Source: Fen-999 sp044220545
GTDB taxonomy: Bacteria > Pseudomonadota > Gammaproteobacteria > Burkholderiales > Rhodocyclaceae
Reading direction: 5' to 3'
Assembly (NCBI GenBank): GCA_044220545.1
Contig: JBGAQX010000019.1
Location: forward strand, 1-63,183
DNA: 63,183 bases
The notes below the pieces were generated by a model that was not told where the DNA came from, did no database searches, and saw nothing but the letters and a program-made list of their open reading frames with translations. Below are positions 7,000-14,733 of this stretch, piece after piece. The first letter of the stretch is position 1; every line of letters begins with the position of its first letter. The translations under genes were made by a program, and so were the position numbers.

Positions 7000-9690
7000 A
7001 TGAACAACGAACGTCACTACCTGACTTCCCTGCTCGAACCGAAATCCGTCGCCATCATCGGCGCCTCGGAAACGCCGAACTCGATCGGCGAGACCATGGT
7101 CAGGAACCTCCTCGACGGCAGCTTTTCCGGCAAGGCGTTTTTCGTCAACCCCAAGCATGACAAGATCTTCGGCCAGAAGAGCTACGACAATGTCGAGAGC
7201 ATCCCGCAGCGCCTCGATCTGGCCGTGATCTGCACCAGGCCGGAAACCGTGCCGGGCATCATCGACGCCTGCGGCCGGGCCGGCACCCGCTCCGCCATCG
7301 TGATTTCCGGTGGCTTCTCCGAAACCGGGCCGCGCGGCGCGGCACTTGAACGCGCGGTCATCGAAAGCGCCCGGCGCCATCGCGTCCGACTGCTCGGCCC
7401 CAACTGCTTGGGCATCATGCGGCCGTCGGCGGGCATCAATCTCACCTTTGCCCACGGCAATGCCAATCCGGGCACCATCGGCCTGATCTCCCAGTCGGGC
7501 GCCCTGTGTACCGCGATCCTCGACTGGGCGCTGCCCAACAACGTCGGCTTCTCGACCGTCGTTTCGCTCGGCGCCGAAGGCGATGTCGATTTCGGGGAAA
7601 TCCTCGAATACATGGTCGCCGACCCGAGAACGGAGAACATCTTTCTCTATATCGAGGGCATCAAGAACGCGCGCCGGTTCATGAGCGCCCTGCGCGCCGC
7701 CGCCCGCTGCAAGCCGGTATTGCTGATCAAGGTCGGCAAGCATCCCTGTGGCGAACAGGCCGCCCGCTCCCATTCGGGCGCCACGGTCGGCGCCGACGAT
7801 GTCTTCGACGCCGCCCTGCGCCGGGCCGGCGTGGTCCGGCTGGGCACGGTAGGCCAGATGTACGCCGCCGCCCAGGCGCTGTTCTCGCACTTCCGGCCGC
7901 GCGGCAACCGCCTGGCGATCATCACCAACGGCGGCGGCCCGGCCGTGATGGCCGCCGACCACTGCTGCGACATCAACATTCCGCTGGCCAAACTTTCGGA
8001 CGGGACGCTGGCCAAACTGAACGCCAGCCTGCCGCCCACCTGGTCGAAGCGCAACCCGATCGACATCATCGGCGACGCCGACCCGATCCGTTACGGCGCC
8101 GCCTTGCAGGCCTGCATCGACGACGATCAGGTCGACGGCGTGATGGTGGTCCTGACGCCGCAAGCGATGTCCGACCCGACCCAGGCCGCCCGCACGGTCA
8201 TCGACATCGCCCGCCAGACCGACAAGCCCGTGGTGACGTGCTGGATGGGCGAGGAGCAGGTGCGCGAAGCCCGCCTGCTCTTCAAGGGCGCAGGCATACC
8301 GACCTTCCGCACGCCGGAACCGGCGGTGGAGCTGTTTTCGCACATTTCCAACTACTACCGCAACCAGCGCCTGTTGATGGAAACCCCGGCCTCCATCTCG
8401 GACCATGTCGCGCCGCGCCTGGAATCGGCCAAGCTGGTCATCGAAACGGCCTTGCAGGAAGGCCGCAAGGTCTTGAACGAGATGGAATCGAAGGCCTTGC
8501 TGGCCGCCTTCCGCATTCCCATCGCCCAGACGGTGGTGGCCCGCTCGCCCTCGGAAGCCATGGTGCTGGCCGAGGAGATCGGCCTGCCGGTGGTGATGAA
8601 GATCGACTCGCCGCAGATCACGCACAAGACCGATTCGGGTGGCGTGCGCCTCAACCTCAACTCGCTGGCCGCCGTGCGCGACGCCTACAACGCGATCGTC
8701 GAAGAGGTGCGCAAGAATCGCCCCGACGCCATTGTGCACGGCGTCGCCATCGAACCGATGATCCAGAAGGCCAACGGCCGCGAGCTGATGGTGGGCATCG
8801 CCCGCGACGAAGTGTTCGGCCCGACCATCCTGTTCGGGCCGGGCGGCGTCGGCGTCGATGACGCCGGCAAGGACCGGGCGGTGGCGCTGCCGCCGCTCAA
8901 CCAGTTCCTGGTTTCCGACATGCTGGCCTCGACGCACACATCGGCCAAGCTCGGCGCCTTCCGCAACATGCCGCCGGTGAGCATGGAAGCACTCGAGGCG
9001 GTGCTGCTGCGCGTTTCGGAAATGGTTTGCGAACTGCCCTGGATTAGCCAGCTCGACATCAATCCGCTGATCGTTGACGAAAACGGCGCGGTGGCCGTCG
9101 ATGCCAGCATTTCCATCGCCAACATGCCCCTGACGGCGGGCCGCTACGACCATATGGCGATCCACCCCTACCCATCGCACATGGTCGTCAGCTACCAGAC
9201 CGGCGAGGGGCAGACGGTGACCATCCGACCGATCAAGCCCGAAGACGCCGACCTGGAGCAGGAGTTCGTCCAGAGCCTCTCCGCCGAGACCAAGTACTTC
9301 CGCTTCATGAACACGATTCGCGAGCTCTCGCAGGCGCAATTGATCCGCCTGACGCAGATCGACTACGACCGGGAGATGGCCTTCGTCGCGATTGCCCACG
9401 GGGACGGCCACGAAAGCGAAATCGGCGTTGCCCGCTACGCCACCAACCCGGACGGCGACTCCTGCGAGTTCGCCATCGTCGTCTCCGACGCCTGGCAGGG
9501 CAAGGGTGTGGCGCGCCGCCTGATGGGCGTGCTGATCGACGCCGCGCGCAGCAGCGGCCTCAAGTACATGAACGGCGACTTCCTGGCCGAGAACGGACGC
9601 ATGATTCGCTTCGTCACCAGCCTCGGCTTCGTCCTCTCGGCGCATCCGGAAGATTCGGGATTGAAGCGGGGCGTGCTGGTACTCGACTGA
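7000..9690 (+). CDS. Pat/PatZ-type protein lysine acetyltransferase (acyl-CoA synthetase-like domain plus GNAT)
   Basis: An 896-residue protein with the architecture of Pat/YfiQ, which acetylates and inactivates acyl-CoA synthetases such as Acs. Residues 1-470 are a CoA-binding and ligase-like NDP-forming acyl-CoA synthetase part (SVAIIGASETPNSIG; GLISQSGALCTAILDW; ITNGGGPAVMAADH). Residues about 480-710 are an ATP-grasp domain (VMKIDSPQITHKTDSGGVRL). The last 170 residues are a GNAT domain with acetyl-CoA motif VVSDAWQGKGVARRLM. Motif SHSGATVG carries His258, where acyl-CoA synthetases (ADP-forming) have their phosphohistidine; as I recall, E. coli PatZ has Asn there. The ATG at 7000 begins MNNERHYLTSLLEPKSV, the normal family N terminus. 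Confidence 0.9.
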   Translation: MNNERHYLTSLLEPKSVAIIGASETPNSIGETMVRNLLDGSFSGKAFFVNPKHDKIFGQKSYDNVESIPQRLDLAVICTRPETVPGIIDACGRAGTRSAIVISGGFSETGPRGAALERAVIESARRHRVRLLGPNCLGIMRPSAGINLTFAHGNANPGTIGLISQSGALCTAILDWALPNNVGFSTVVSLGAEGDVDFGEILEYMVADPRTENIFLYIEGIKNARRFMSALRAAARCKPVLLIKVGKHPCGEQAARSHSGATVGADDVFDAALRRAGVVRLGTVGQMYAAAQALFSHFRPRGNRLAIITNGGGPAVMAADHCCDINIPLAKLSDGTLAKLNASLPPTWSKRNPIDIIGDADPIRYGAALQACIDDDQVDGVMVVLTPQAMSDPTQAARTVIDIARQTDKPVVTCWMGEEQVREARLLFKGAGIPTFRTPEPAVELFSHISNYYRNQRLLMETPASISDHVAPRLESAKLVIETALQEGRKVLNEMESKALLAAFRIPIAQTVVARSPSEAMVLAEEIGLPVVMKIDSPQITHKTDSGGVRLNLNSLAAVRDAYNAIVEEVRKNRPDAIVHGVAIEPMIQKANGRELMVGIARDEVFGPTILFGPGGVGVDDAGKDRAVALPPLNQFLVSDMLASTHTSAKLGAFRNMPPVSMEALEAVLLRVSEMVCELPWISQLDINPLIVDENGAVAVDASISIANMPLTAGRYDHMAIHPYPSHMVVSYQTGEGQTVTIRPIKPEDADLEQEFVQSLSAETKYFRFMNTIRELSQAQLIRLTQIDYDREMAFVAIAHGDGHESEIGVARYATNPDGDSCEFAIVVSDAWQGKGVARRLMGVLIDAARSSGLKYMNGDFLAENGRMIRFVTSLGFVLSAHPEDSGLKRGVLVLD

Positions 9691-9898
9691 GGGCGGTCTC
9701 GATAGCGTCCCAGCCTGGTGGGTCAGGTGCGCCGGATCGACAGCCAGACCATGGCAGCAAGCCCGCAGGCCTGTGTCGGCGGTCTTGTCGGCCGTTTCCG
9801 AACTACCGGCCTGTCCCTATCCACTGGTGCTGTCCGACGAATATCGCCGGTGGTAACATCGACCCAATCGTCAACTCGACCTTCGACGTCGCCACGCA
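9691..9898. other. Intergenic stretch between pat and the mntA remnant
   Basis: About 208 bp with no recognisable gene. I saw no convincing promoter, terminator hairpin with a T tract, or repeat. Open frames here are short, run through both strands and have no family features. Confidence 0.5.
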
Positions 9899-10127
9899 AT
9901 GAAACCCTCCGAATCCCTGCGCCTGCATCACGATGCGATTCGGCGCGTGGTCGAACAGCACCACACGGCCAATCCCCGCGTGTTCGGTTCCGTGCTGCAC
10001 GGGCTGGATCGGGATGGCAGCGACCTCGATCTGCTGGTCGACCCGACACCAGATACCACCTTGATCCCCAAAGGCGTTGCCGGACGGCTTCCGTGCCCAA
10101 GTACTTGCGGAAGCGCGCCCGGTATGA
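9899..10127 (+). pseudogene. mntA: MntA-type nucleotidyltransferase antitoxin, internally deleted and fused to hepT
   Basis: The N-terminal half is a minimal nucleotidyltransferase with the MntA pattern GSX10DXD (GSVLHGLDRDGSDLDLLVD). After DPTPDTTL (ends 10063) the sequence jumps to bases that encode the normal MntA tail only in another frame: SPKALPDGFRAQVLAEARPV and a TGA at 10125-10127 overlapping the hepT ATG. About 20 residues, including the segment expected to hold the third catalytic carboxylate, are missing. The deletion shifts the frame so that the MntA start now reads straight into HepT. MntA normally AMPylates HepT to neutralise it, so this copy is probably inactive as antitoxin. 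The damage may also be an assembly error. Confidence 0.75.
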
Positions 10128-10471
10128 CCGGCCAGATCCCTGAGGCCCGGCTTTACCTGGAACACATGGCCCAGGCCATCGGACGAATTCGTCGATACTC
10201 GAACGACATGGATGAACGAGCCTTTCTGGAAAGCGAACTCGTCCAGGACGGAGTGATGCGCAACATTGAAATCCTCGGCGAAGCTGCGCGCAACATCCAG
10301 CGGCATTTCCCGACATTTGCCGCCGACCACGCCGAGATTCCCTGGGAAGACATCTACTGGATGCGCAACCGGCTGTCCCATGGGTATTTCTCGGTCGATC
10401 TGGAAATCGTCTGGCGAACGGTGCGGCGGGATATTCCCACCTTGGAGCAGCAGATTCTCCGGTTGTTGTAG
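10124..10471 (+). CDS. hepT: HepT-like HEPN-domain toxin ribonuclease
   Basis: A 115-residue HEPN protein of the MntA-HepT toxin-antitoxin system. The HEPN ribonuclease motif RX4HXY is intact in RNRLSHGY near residue 85; its tyrosine is the residue AMPylated by MntA in the studied systems. The start ATG at 10124 overlaps the stop of the original mntA frame (ATGA), the usual coupling of this pair. Because of the mntA deletion the same frame is now open from 9899, so the cell may make a 190-residue MntA(N)-HepT fusion, free HepT, or both. How an intact toxin is tolerated is unclear. Confidence 0.8.
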   Translation: MTGQIPEARLYLEHMAQAIGRIRRYSNDMDERAFLESELVQDGVMRNIEILGEAARNIQRHFPTFAADHAEIPWEDIYWMRNRLSHGYFSVDLEIVWRTVRRDIPTLEQQILRLL

Positions 10472-10701
10472 GTGTCGGCGGCAGCGCCCCAATTAGTCCA
10501 ATGAGCGCATCGCGATACTCACGGCCAGTTCGCCGCCAGCACCAGCGCCCGCGCGGTCTGGTAGGCCGGCGGCGGGGTGGTCTGCCCGGCGGCGTGGTGC
10601 GCGGCCGCCTGTCCCACGGATATCTTCTCGATGGACCGGAAAATGTTGTTCCGGCGCTTGACTGAGTATCATTGGCGGCATCCGTCACGCACCGGTACAC
10701 C
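10472..10701. other. Intergenic stretch before folE, possible gene remnant on minus strand
   Basis: 230 bp without a confident gene. On the minus strand a 48-codon open stretch ending at 10519 reads plausibly as protein (contains NNIFRSIEKIS and YQTARALVLAANWP), but it has no ATG and starts after a stop. It may be the C-terminal remnant of a lost gene; I do not recognise the family. No clear promoter for folE was found. Confidence 0.35.
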
Positions 10702-11319
10702 ATGGACGACCACGACCCACCCGCCGGCCAACCAGTCGGCATAGGCATCCCCCGCGATGGCAGCTTCGACGCCATGGCCTTCGAGCAAGCCATCACCGAT
10801 CTGCTCAAGGCCTGCGGCGTGGCCGCCGACATGGCGCATACCGGCAAGACGGCGCAGCGGGTGCGCGAACTGTGGCAGAAGCGCCTGCTGGGCGGTTACG
10901 AGATCGACCCGGCGACCGCCCTGGGCGACGGTTTCGAGGACAGCCGCTCGGACATGGTGACCATACGCGGCATCGCCATCCATGGCGTGTGCCCGCACCA
11001 CCTGGTGCCGTTCCGGGGCGTCGCCCATGTCGCCTACCTGCCCGGCGGCCGCCTGCACGGCTTCGGCCGCATCGCCCGCCTGGTGGATGCCATCGGCCAC
11101 CGCTTCACCTACCAGGAATGGATGACGCGCGACATCGCCGACGCCCTGATGCGTCACGGCAAGGCGCGGGGCGCCGCCTGCGTCATCGAGGCGGAACAAC
11201 TTTGTTTGCTGCTCGGCGAGGACCGGCGCGGCGACGAGCGTGTCGTCACCCAGGCGTTCAGCGGCGAATTCGAAACCTCCGAGCAGCGCCGCAACGAGTT
11301 TCTGCGCGCCTGCTACTGA
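10702..11319 (+). CDS. folE: GTP cyclohydrolase I
   Basis: Catalyses the first step of tetrahydrofolate/pterin synthesis, GTP to 7,8-dihydroneopterin triphosphate. A 205-residue FolE-fold protein with zinc-ligand signature GVCPHHLVPF (Cys and His), the strand HVAYLPGGRLHGFGRIARLVD, and the third ligand Cys in EQLCLLLGEDRRG, followed by the family end TQAFSGEF. The motifs are diverged from E. coli FolE (CEHH there, CPHH here), but all three metal ligands remain. The ATG at 10702 was chosen; an upstream TTG at 10672 would add ten unlikely residues. A thioredoxin-like gene and a gamma-CA-like gene follow in the same direction at gaps of 23 and 11 bp. Confidence 0.85.
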   Translation: MDDHDPPAGQPVGIGIPRDGSFDAMAFEQAITDLLKACGVAADMAHTGKTAQRVRELWQKRLLGGYEIDPATALGDGFEDSRSDMVTIRGIAIHGVCPHHLVPFRGVAHVAYLPGGRLHGFGRIARLVDAIGHRFTYQEWMTRDIADALMRHGKARGAACVIEAEQLCLLLGEDRRGDERVVTQAFSGEFETSEQRRNEFLRACY

Positions 11320-11342
11320 ATCAAGCCAAGGACGACACCGCG

Positions 11343-11744
11343 ATGCATTTGCACCATGCCCTGCACCCCGACCAGCCTAAGCTTTCCTACGACGTCGAGG
11401 AAGCAGACTTCGACCAGCGCGTCGTCGCGCGCTCGCACCGGGTACCGGTGCTGGTCGACATTGGCGCCGACTGGTGCGGTCCCTGCGTGGTGCTGGCGCC
11501 GATGCTGGACAAGCTGGTCCACGAGTACGGCGGCCGTTTCGAACTGGCCAAGGTAGACGCCGACGAGAACATGCGCATCGCCGGCCGCCACGGTGTGCGC
11601 GGCTTTCCCACCGTCATCGCCTACAGCGGCGGCAAGGAGATCGACCGCTTCCATAGCGCGAAGCCGATGCACTTCCTGCGCGCGTTCGCCGACGGTGTCA
11701 TCGCCCGCCACGGCCAATCGAGCCAACCGGCGGCCACTGACTGA
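11343..11744 (+). CDS. Thioredoxin-like protein
   Basis: A 133-residue cytoplasmic thioredoxin-fold protein with the classic active site ADWCGPC, then APMLDKLVHEYGGRFELAKVDADEN and the cis-proline region GFPTVIAYSGG. An N-terminal extension of about 25 residues precedes the fold and there is a short polar tail. It is a disulfide reductase or chaperone of unknown client. The ATG at 11343 follows an AAGGA-like sequence about 12 bp upstream. It lies between folE and the gamma-carbonic-anhydrase-like gene, likely in one operon. Confidence 0.85.
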   Translation: MHLHHALHPDQPKLSYDVEEADFDQRVVARSHRVPVLVDIGADWCGPCVVLAPMLDKLVHEYGGRFELAKVDADENMRIAGRHGVRGFPTVIAYSGGKEIDRFHSAKPMHFLRAFADGVIARHGQSSQPAATD

Positions 11745-11755
11745 GGAGCCTCGAC

Positions 11756-12280
11756 ATGCCCATCTACTCCCTTGGCGAACGGCACCCGCGGTTGGCCGAC
11801 CCCGTCTGGGTCGCGGCCAACGCCACGGTGATCGGCGACGTCCGGCTGGCGCGCAACGTCAGCATCTGGTGGAACGCCACGCTGCGCGGCGACAACGACC
11901 CGATCAGCATTGGCGAGAACACCAACATCCAGGACGGTTCGGTACTGCACACCGACGAGGGCGTGCCGCTCACCATTGGCGCCGATGTCACCGTCGGCCA
12001 TATGGTGATGCTGCACGGCTGCACGGTGGGCGACACCAGCCTGATCGGCATCGGCGCCGTGGTGCTGAACCGGGCGGTGATCGGCCGCGAGTGCCTGATC
12101 GGCGCCGGCAGCCTGATTCCCGAGGGCAAGGAGATCCCCGACCGGTCGCTGGTCATGGGCACGCCGGGTCGGGTGATTCGTCAGATCACCGACGAGGAGG
12201 TGGCCAAGTTTCGCGCCAGCGCCGCGCACTACGTGGCCAACTGGCAGCGCTACATGACGCAGATCAGGGCAATCGGCTGA
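11756..12280 (+). CDS. Gamma-carbonic-anhydrase family hexapeptide-repeat protein (YrdA/PaaY-like)
   Basis: A 174-residue left-handed beta-helix protein. Hexapeptide repeats run from about residue 20 (VWVAANATVIGDVRL, NVSIWWNATLRGD, PISIGENTNIQDGSVLHTD, ADVTVGHMVMLHGCTVGDTSLIGIGAVVLNRAVIGR). The three metal-ligand histidines are in VLHTD, VGHMV and LHGC. Family members are trimeric zinc/iron enzymes, some with carbonic anhydrase or thioesterase activity, many uncharacterised. It converges on ftsB with a 15-bp gap. Confidence 0.87.
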   Translation: MPIYSLGERHPRLADPVWVAANATVIGDVRLARNVSIWWNATLRGDNDPISIGENTNIQDGSVLHTDEGVPLTIGADVTVGHMVMLHGCTVGDTSLIGIGAVVLNRAVIGRECLIGAGSLIPEGKEIPDRSLVMGTPGRVIRQITDEEVAKFRASAAHYVANWQRYMTQIRAIG

Positions 12281-12295
12281 TCGGCGGCCTGGGCA

Positions 12296-12577
12296 TCAGG
12301 GCTGCTGCCGTTGCGGCACCTGGACGAATATCTCGCCTTCCTTGATCATTCCCAGTTCGTAGCGGGCCCGCTCCTCGATGGCGTCGAGGCCGGTCTTCAG
12401 ATCGCGGACCTCGGCGTCGAGGCCCGCGTTGCGGTTTTCCAGCTTCAGATTGACATCGCGCTGGGCCGCCAACTGCCGGTCGACGTCCCAGACCCGCAGC
12501 CAGCCACCCTTGCCCAGCCAGAGCGGATACTGAAGCAGCGCGATCAGGGCCACCAATATCCACGTCGGCCAGCGCAT
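12296..12577 (-). CDS. ftsB: Cell division protein FtsB
   Basis: A 93-residue bitopic membrane protein of the divisome FtsQLB complex. There is one N-terminal membrane segment (WILVALIALLQYPLWLG), then a coiled coil (VDRQLAAQRDVNLKLENRNAGLDAEV) and the family segment EERARYELGMIKEGEIF. It follows eno by 9 bp, the standard betaproteobacterial and gammaproteobacterial order pyrG-(kdsA)-eno-ftsB. Confidence 0.93.
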   Translation of the reverse strand: MRWPTWILVALIALLQYPLWLGKGGWLRVWDVDRQLAAQRDVNLKLENRNAGLDAEVRDLKTGLDAIEERARYELGMIKEGEIFVQVPQRQQP

Positions 12578-12586
12578 CGCCCGAGC

Positions 12587-13873
12587 TTACTTCCTCAGGT
12601 TGTAGAACGTGTCCAGGCCAGGATAGGTAACCGAGTCACCCAGATCTTCCTCGATGCGCAGCAATTGGTTGTACTTGGCGATCCGGTCCGAACGGGACAG
12701 CGAGCCGGTCTTGATCTGGCCGGCGTTGAGACCGACGGCGATGTCGGCGATGGTCGAATCCTCGGTCTCGCCGGAGCGATGCGAAATGACGTTGGTGTAG
12801 CCGGCGCGCTTGGCCATTTCGACCGCGGCGAAGGTCTCCGTCAGCGTGCCGATCTGGTTGATCTTGATCAGGATGGAGTTGGCGATGCCCTTGGCAATGC
12901 CCTCGCGCAGGATCTTCGGATTGGTGACGAACAGGTCGTCGCCGACGATTTGCGTGGTCTTGCCCAGCTTGTCGGTGAGCAGCTTCCAGCCATCCCAGTC
13001 GCCTTCGGCCATGCCGTCTTCGATACTGATGATCGGGTACTTGCCGGCCAGCGTCGCCAGGTAGTCGGTGAATCCCGCCGAACTCAGTTCCAGCTTTTCC
13101 GAAGCCAGAATGTACTTGCCGTCCTTGTAGAACTCGGAGCTGGCGCAGTCCAGACCCAGCACGACATCCTGCCCCGGCGTGTAGCCGGCCGTTTCGATGG
13201 CCTTGAGGATCAGTTCGATGGCCTCGTCATTGCCGGCCACGTTGGGGGCGAAGCCGCCCTCGTCGCCGACCGTGGTCGGGTAGCCCTTCTTGTCCACCAG
13301 CTTCTTCAGGTGCTGAAAAACCTCGGCGCCGCAGCGCAGCGCCTCGCGGAAGCTCTTGGCGCCGACCGGCAGGATCATGAATTCCTGGATGTCGAGGTTG
13401 TTGTTGGCGTGCGCGCCACCGTTGATGACGTTCATCATCGGCACCGGCATGGTCATTGGCCCGGAACCGCCGAAGTAGCGGTAGAGCGGCAGACCGGCCT
13501 CCTCGGCCGCCGCCTTGGCGACTGCCATCGAAACGGCCAGCATCGCATTGGCGCCCAGGCGCGACTTGTTGTCGGTGCCGTCGAGCTCGATCAGCGCGTA
13601 GTCGATGAAAGTCTGTTCCTCGGCGTCGAGGCCGATGATGGCCTCGGAAATCTCGGTATTGACGTTCTCGACGGCCCGCATCACGCCCTTGCCCAGGAAG
13701 CGGCCCTTGTCGCCATCGCGCAGCTCGATGGCTTCGCGCGAGCCGGTCGACGCGCCGGAAGGCACGGCGGCGCGGCCCATGACGCCCGATTCGAGCAGAA
13801 CGTCGGCTTCGACAGTGGGATTGCCGCGGGAATCCAGAATCTCGCGGGCGACGACATCGACGATGGCACTCAT
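12587..13873 (-). CDS. eno: Enolase
   Basis: Converts 2-phosphoglycerate to phosphoenolpyruvate. A 428-residue protein with the N-terminal AREILDSRGNPTVEADV and SGASTG blocks, metal-binding regions (GLDCASSEF, SIEDGMAEGDWDGW, VGDDLFVTN) and the signature around Lys in ILIKINQIGTLTE followed by SHRSGETEDSTIAD. The start is preceded by GAGG at good spacing. PEP made here is used by the neighbouring KdsA, which fits the operon. Confidence 0.98.
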   Translation of the reverse strand: MSAIVDVVAREILDSRGNPTVEADVLLESGVMGRAAVPSGASTGSREAIELRDGDKGRFLGKGVMRAVENVNTEISEAIIGLDAEEQTFIDYALIELDGTDNKSRLGANAMLAVSMAVAKAAAEEAGLPLYRYFGGSGPMTMPVPMMNVINGGAHANNNLDIQEFMILPVGAKSFREALRCGAEVFQHLKKLVDKKGYPTTVGDEGGFAPNVAGNDEAIELILKAIETAGYTPGQDVVLGLDCASSEFYKDGKYILASEKLELSSAGFTDYLATLAGKYPIISIEDGMAEGDWDGWKLLTDKLGKTTQIVGDDLFVTNPKILREGIAKGIANSILIKINQIGTLTETFAAVEMAKRAGYTNVISHRSGETEDSTIADIAVGLNAGQIKTGSLSRSDRIAKYNQLLRIEEDLGDSVTYPGLDTFYNLRK

Positions 13874-13896
13874 GATTGTTTTCCTCGCATTGAAAG

Positions 13897-14733
13897 TCAG
13901 TACTGTTTGGCAAATCCGTGGCGCTTCACCACGGCGTCGAGTTCACACAGCGTTTCCAGCAACTCCACCATCCTGGCCAGCGGCCAGGCATTGGGGCCGT
14001 CGGACAGCGCCTGATCCGGATCGGGGTGCGTTTCCATGAAGAGACCAGCCACGCCGGCCGCCACCGCCGCGCGCGCCAGCACCGGGACGAATTCCCGCTG
14101 TCCGCCCGAGGAGGTTCCCTGCCCACCCGGCAGCTGCACCGAGTGCGTGGCGTCGAACACCACCGGGCAGCTTGTCTCGCGCATGATCGCCAGGCTGCGC
14201 ATGTCGGAAACCAGGTTGTTGTAACCGAACGAGACGCCCCGCTCACAGACCATGATGGTGTCGGCCCCGCCGTTGGCTTCCCTGGCCTTGGCCACCACCT
14301 GCTTCATGTCGCCCGGCGCGAGGAACTGCCCCTTCTTGATATTGACAGGCTTGCCCGAGGCGGCACAGGCCTGAATGAAGTCGGTCTGCCGGCAGAGGAA
14401 GGCCGGCGTCTGCAACACATCCACCACCGCCGCCACCGCCGCCACCTGATCCTCACCATGCACGTCGGTCAGGACGGGAACGCCGATCTGCTTCCGGACT
14501 TCGGCAAGAATCGCCAAGCCCTCGTCCATGCCCAGGCCGCGAAAAGACTTGCCGGAGCTGCGGTTGGCCTTGTCGTAGGAGGCCTTGAAGATATAGGGAA
14601 TACCCAAGCCGGCGCAGATTTCCTTCATCCGTCCGGCCACATCGAGGCATAGCTGGCGTGATTCGGCGACGCAGGGCCCCGCGATCAGAAACAGCGGCCG
14701 GGACAGGCCGACTTCGAAGCCGCAGAGCTTCAT
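13897..14733 (-). CDS. kdsA: 3-deoxy-D-manno-octulosonate 8-phosphate synthase
   Basis: Condenses PEP with arabinose 5-phosphate to KDO-8-phosphate for lipopolysaccharide. A 278-residue TIM-barrel protein with LIAGPCVAES, FKASYDKANRSS, TDVHGEDQ, LCRQTDFIQA, NIKKGQFLAPGDM and FDATHSVQLPGG. The ATG at 14733 overlaps the pyrG stop (ATGA), indicating translational coupling; upstream starts in the same frame lie inside pyrG. Confidence 0.97.
   Translation of the reverse strand: MKLCGFEVGLSRPLFLIAGPCVAESRQLCLDVAGRMKEICAGLGIPYIFKASYDKANRSSGKSFRGLGMDEGLAILAEVRKQIGVPVLTDVHGEDQVAAVAAVVDVLQTPAFLCRQTDFIQACAASGKPVNIKKGQFLAPGDMKQVVAKAREANGGADTIMVCERGVSFGYNNLVSDMRSLAIMRETSCPVVFDATHSVQLPGGQGTSSGGQREFVPVLARAAVAAGVAGLFMETHPDPDQALSDGPNAWPLARMVELLETLCELDAVVKRHGFAKQY

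Noticed and set aside
6286..9645. An 1119-codon open frame on the minus strand opposite the pat gene
   Set aside because: It mirrors the codon pattern of the real acetyltransferase gene, has no family features, and consists of His/Arg/Gly-rich low-complexity sequence typical of antisense frames in GC-rich DNA.
10519..10665. Protein-like open stretch on the minus strand before folE
   Set aside because: No start codon, begins after a stop, no family recognised; kept only as a possible remnant in the intergenic entry.
9723..10847. A 374-codon minus-strand frame across mntA-hepT and the start of folE
   Set aside because: It runs antisense to hepT with clear HEPN features and through non-coding DNA, with no domain of its own.
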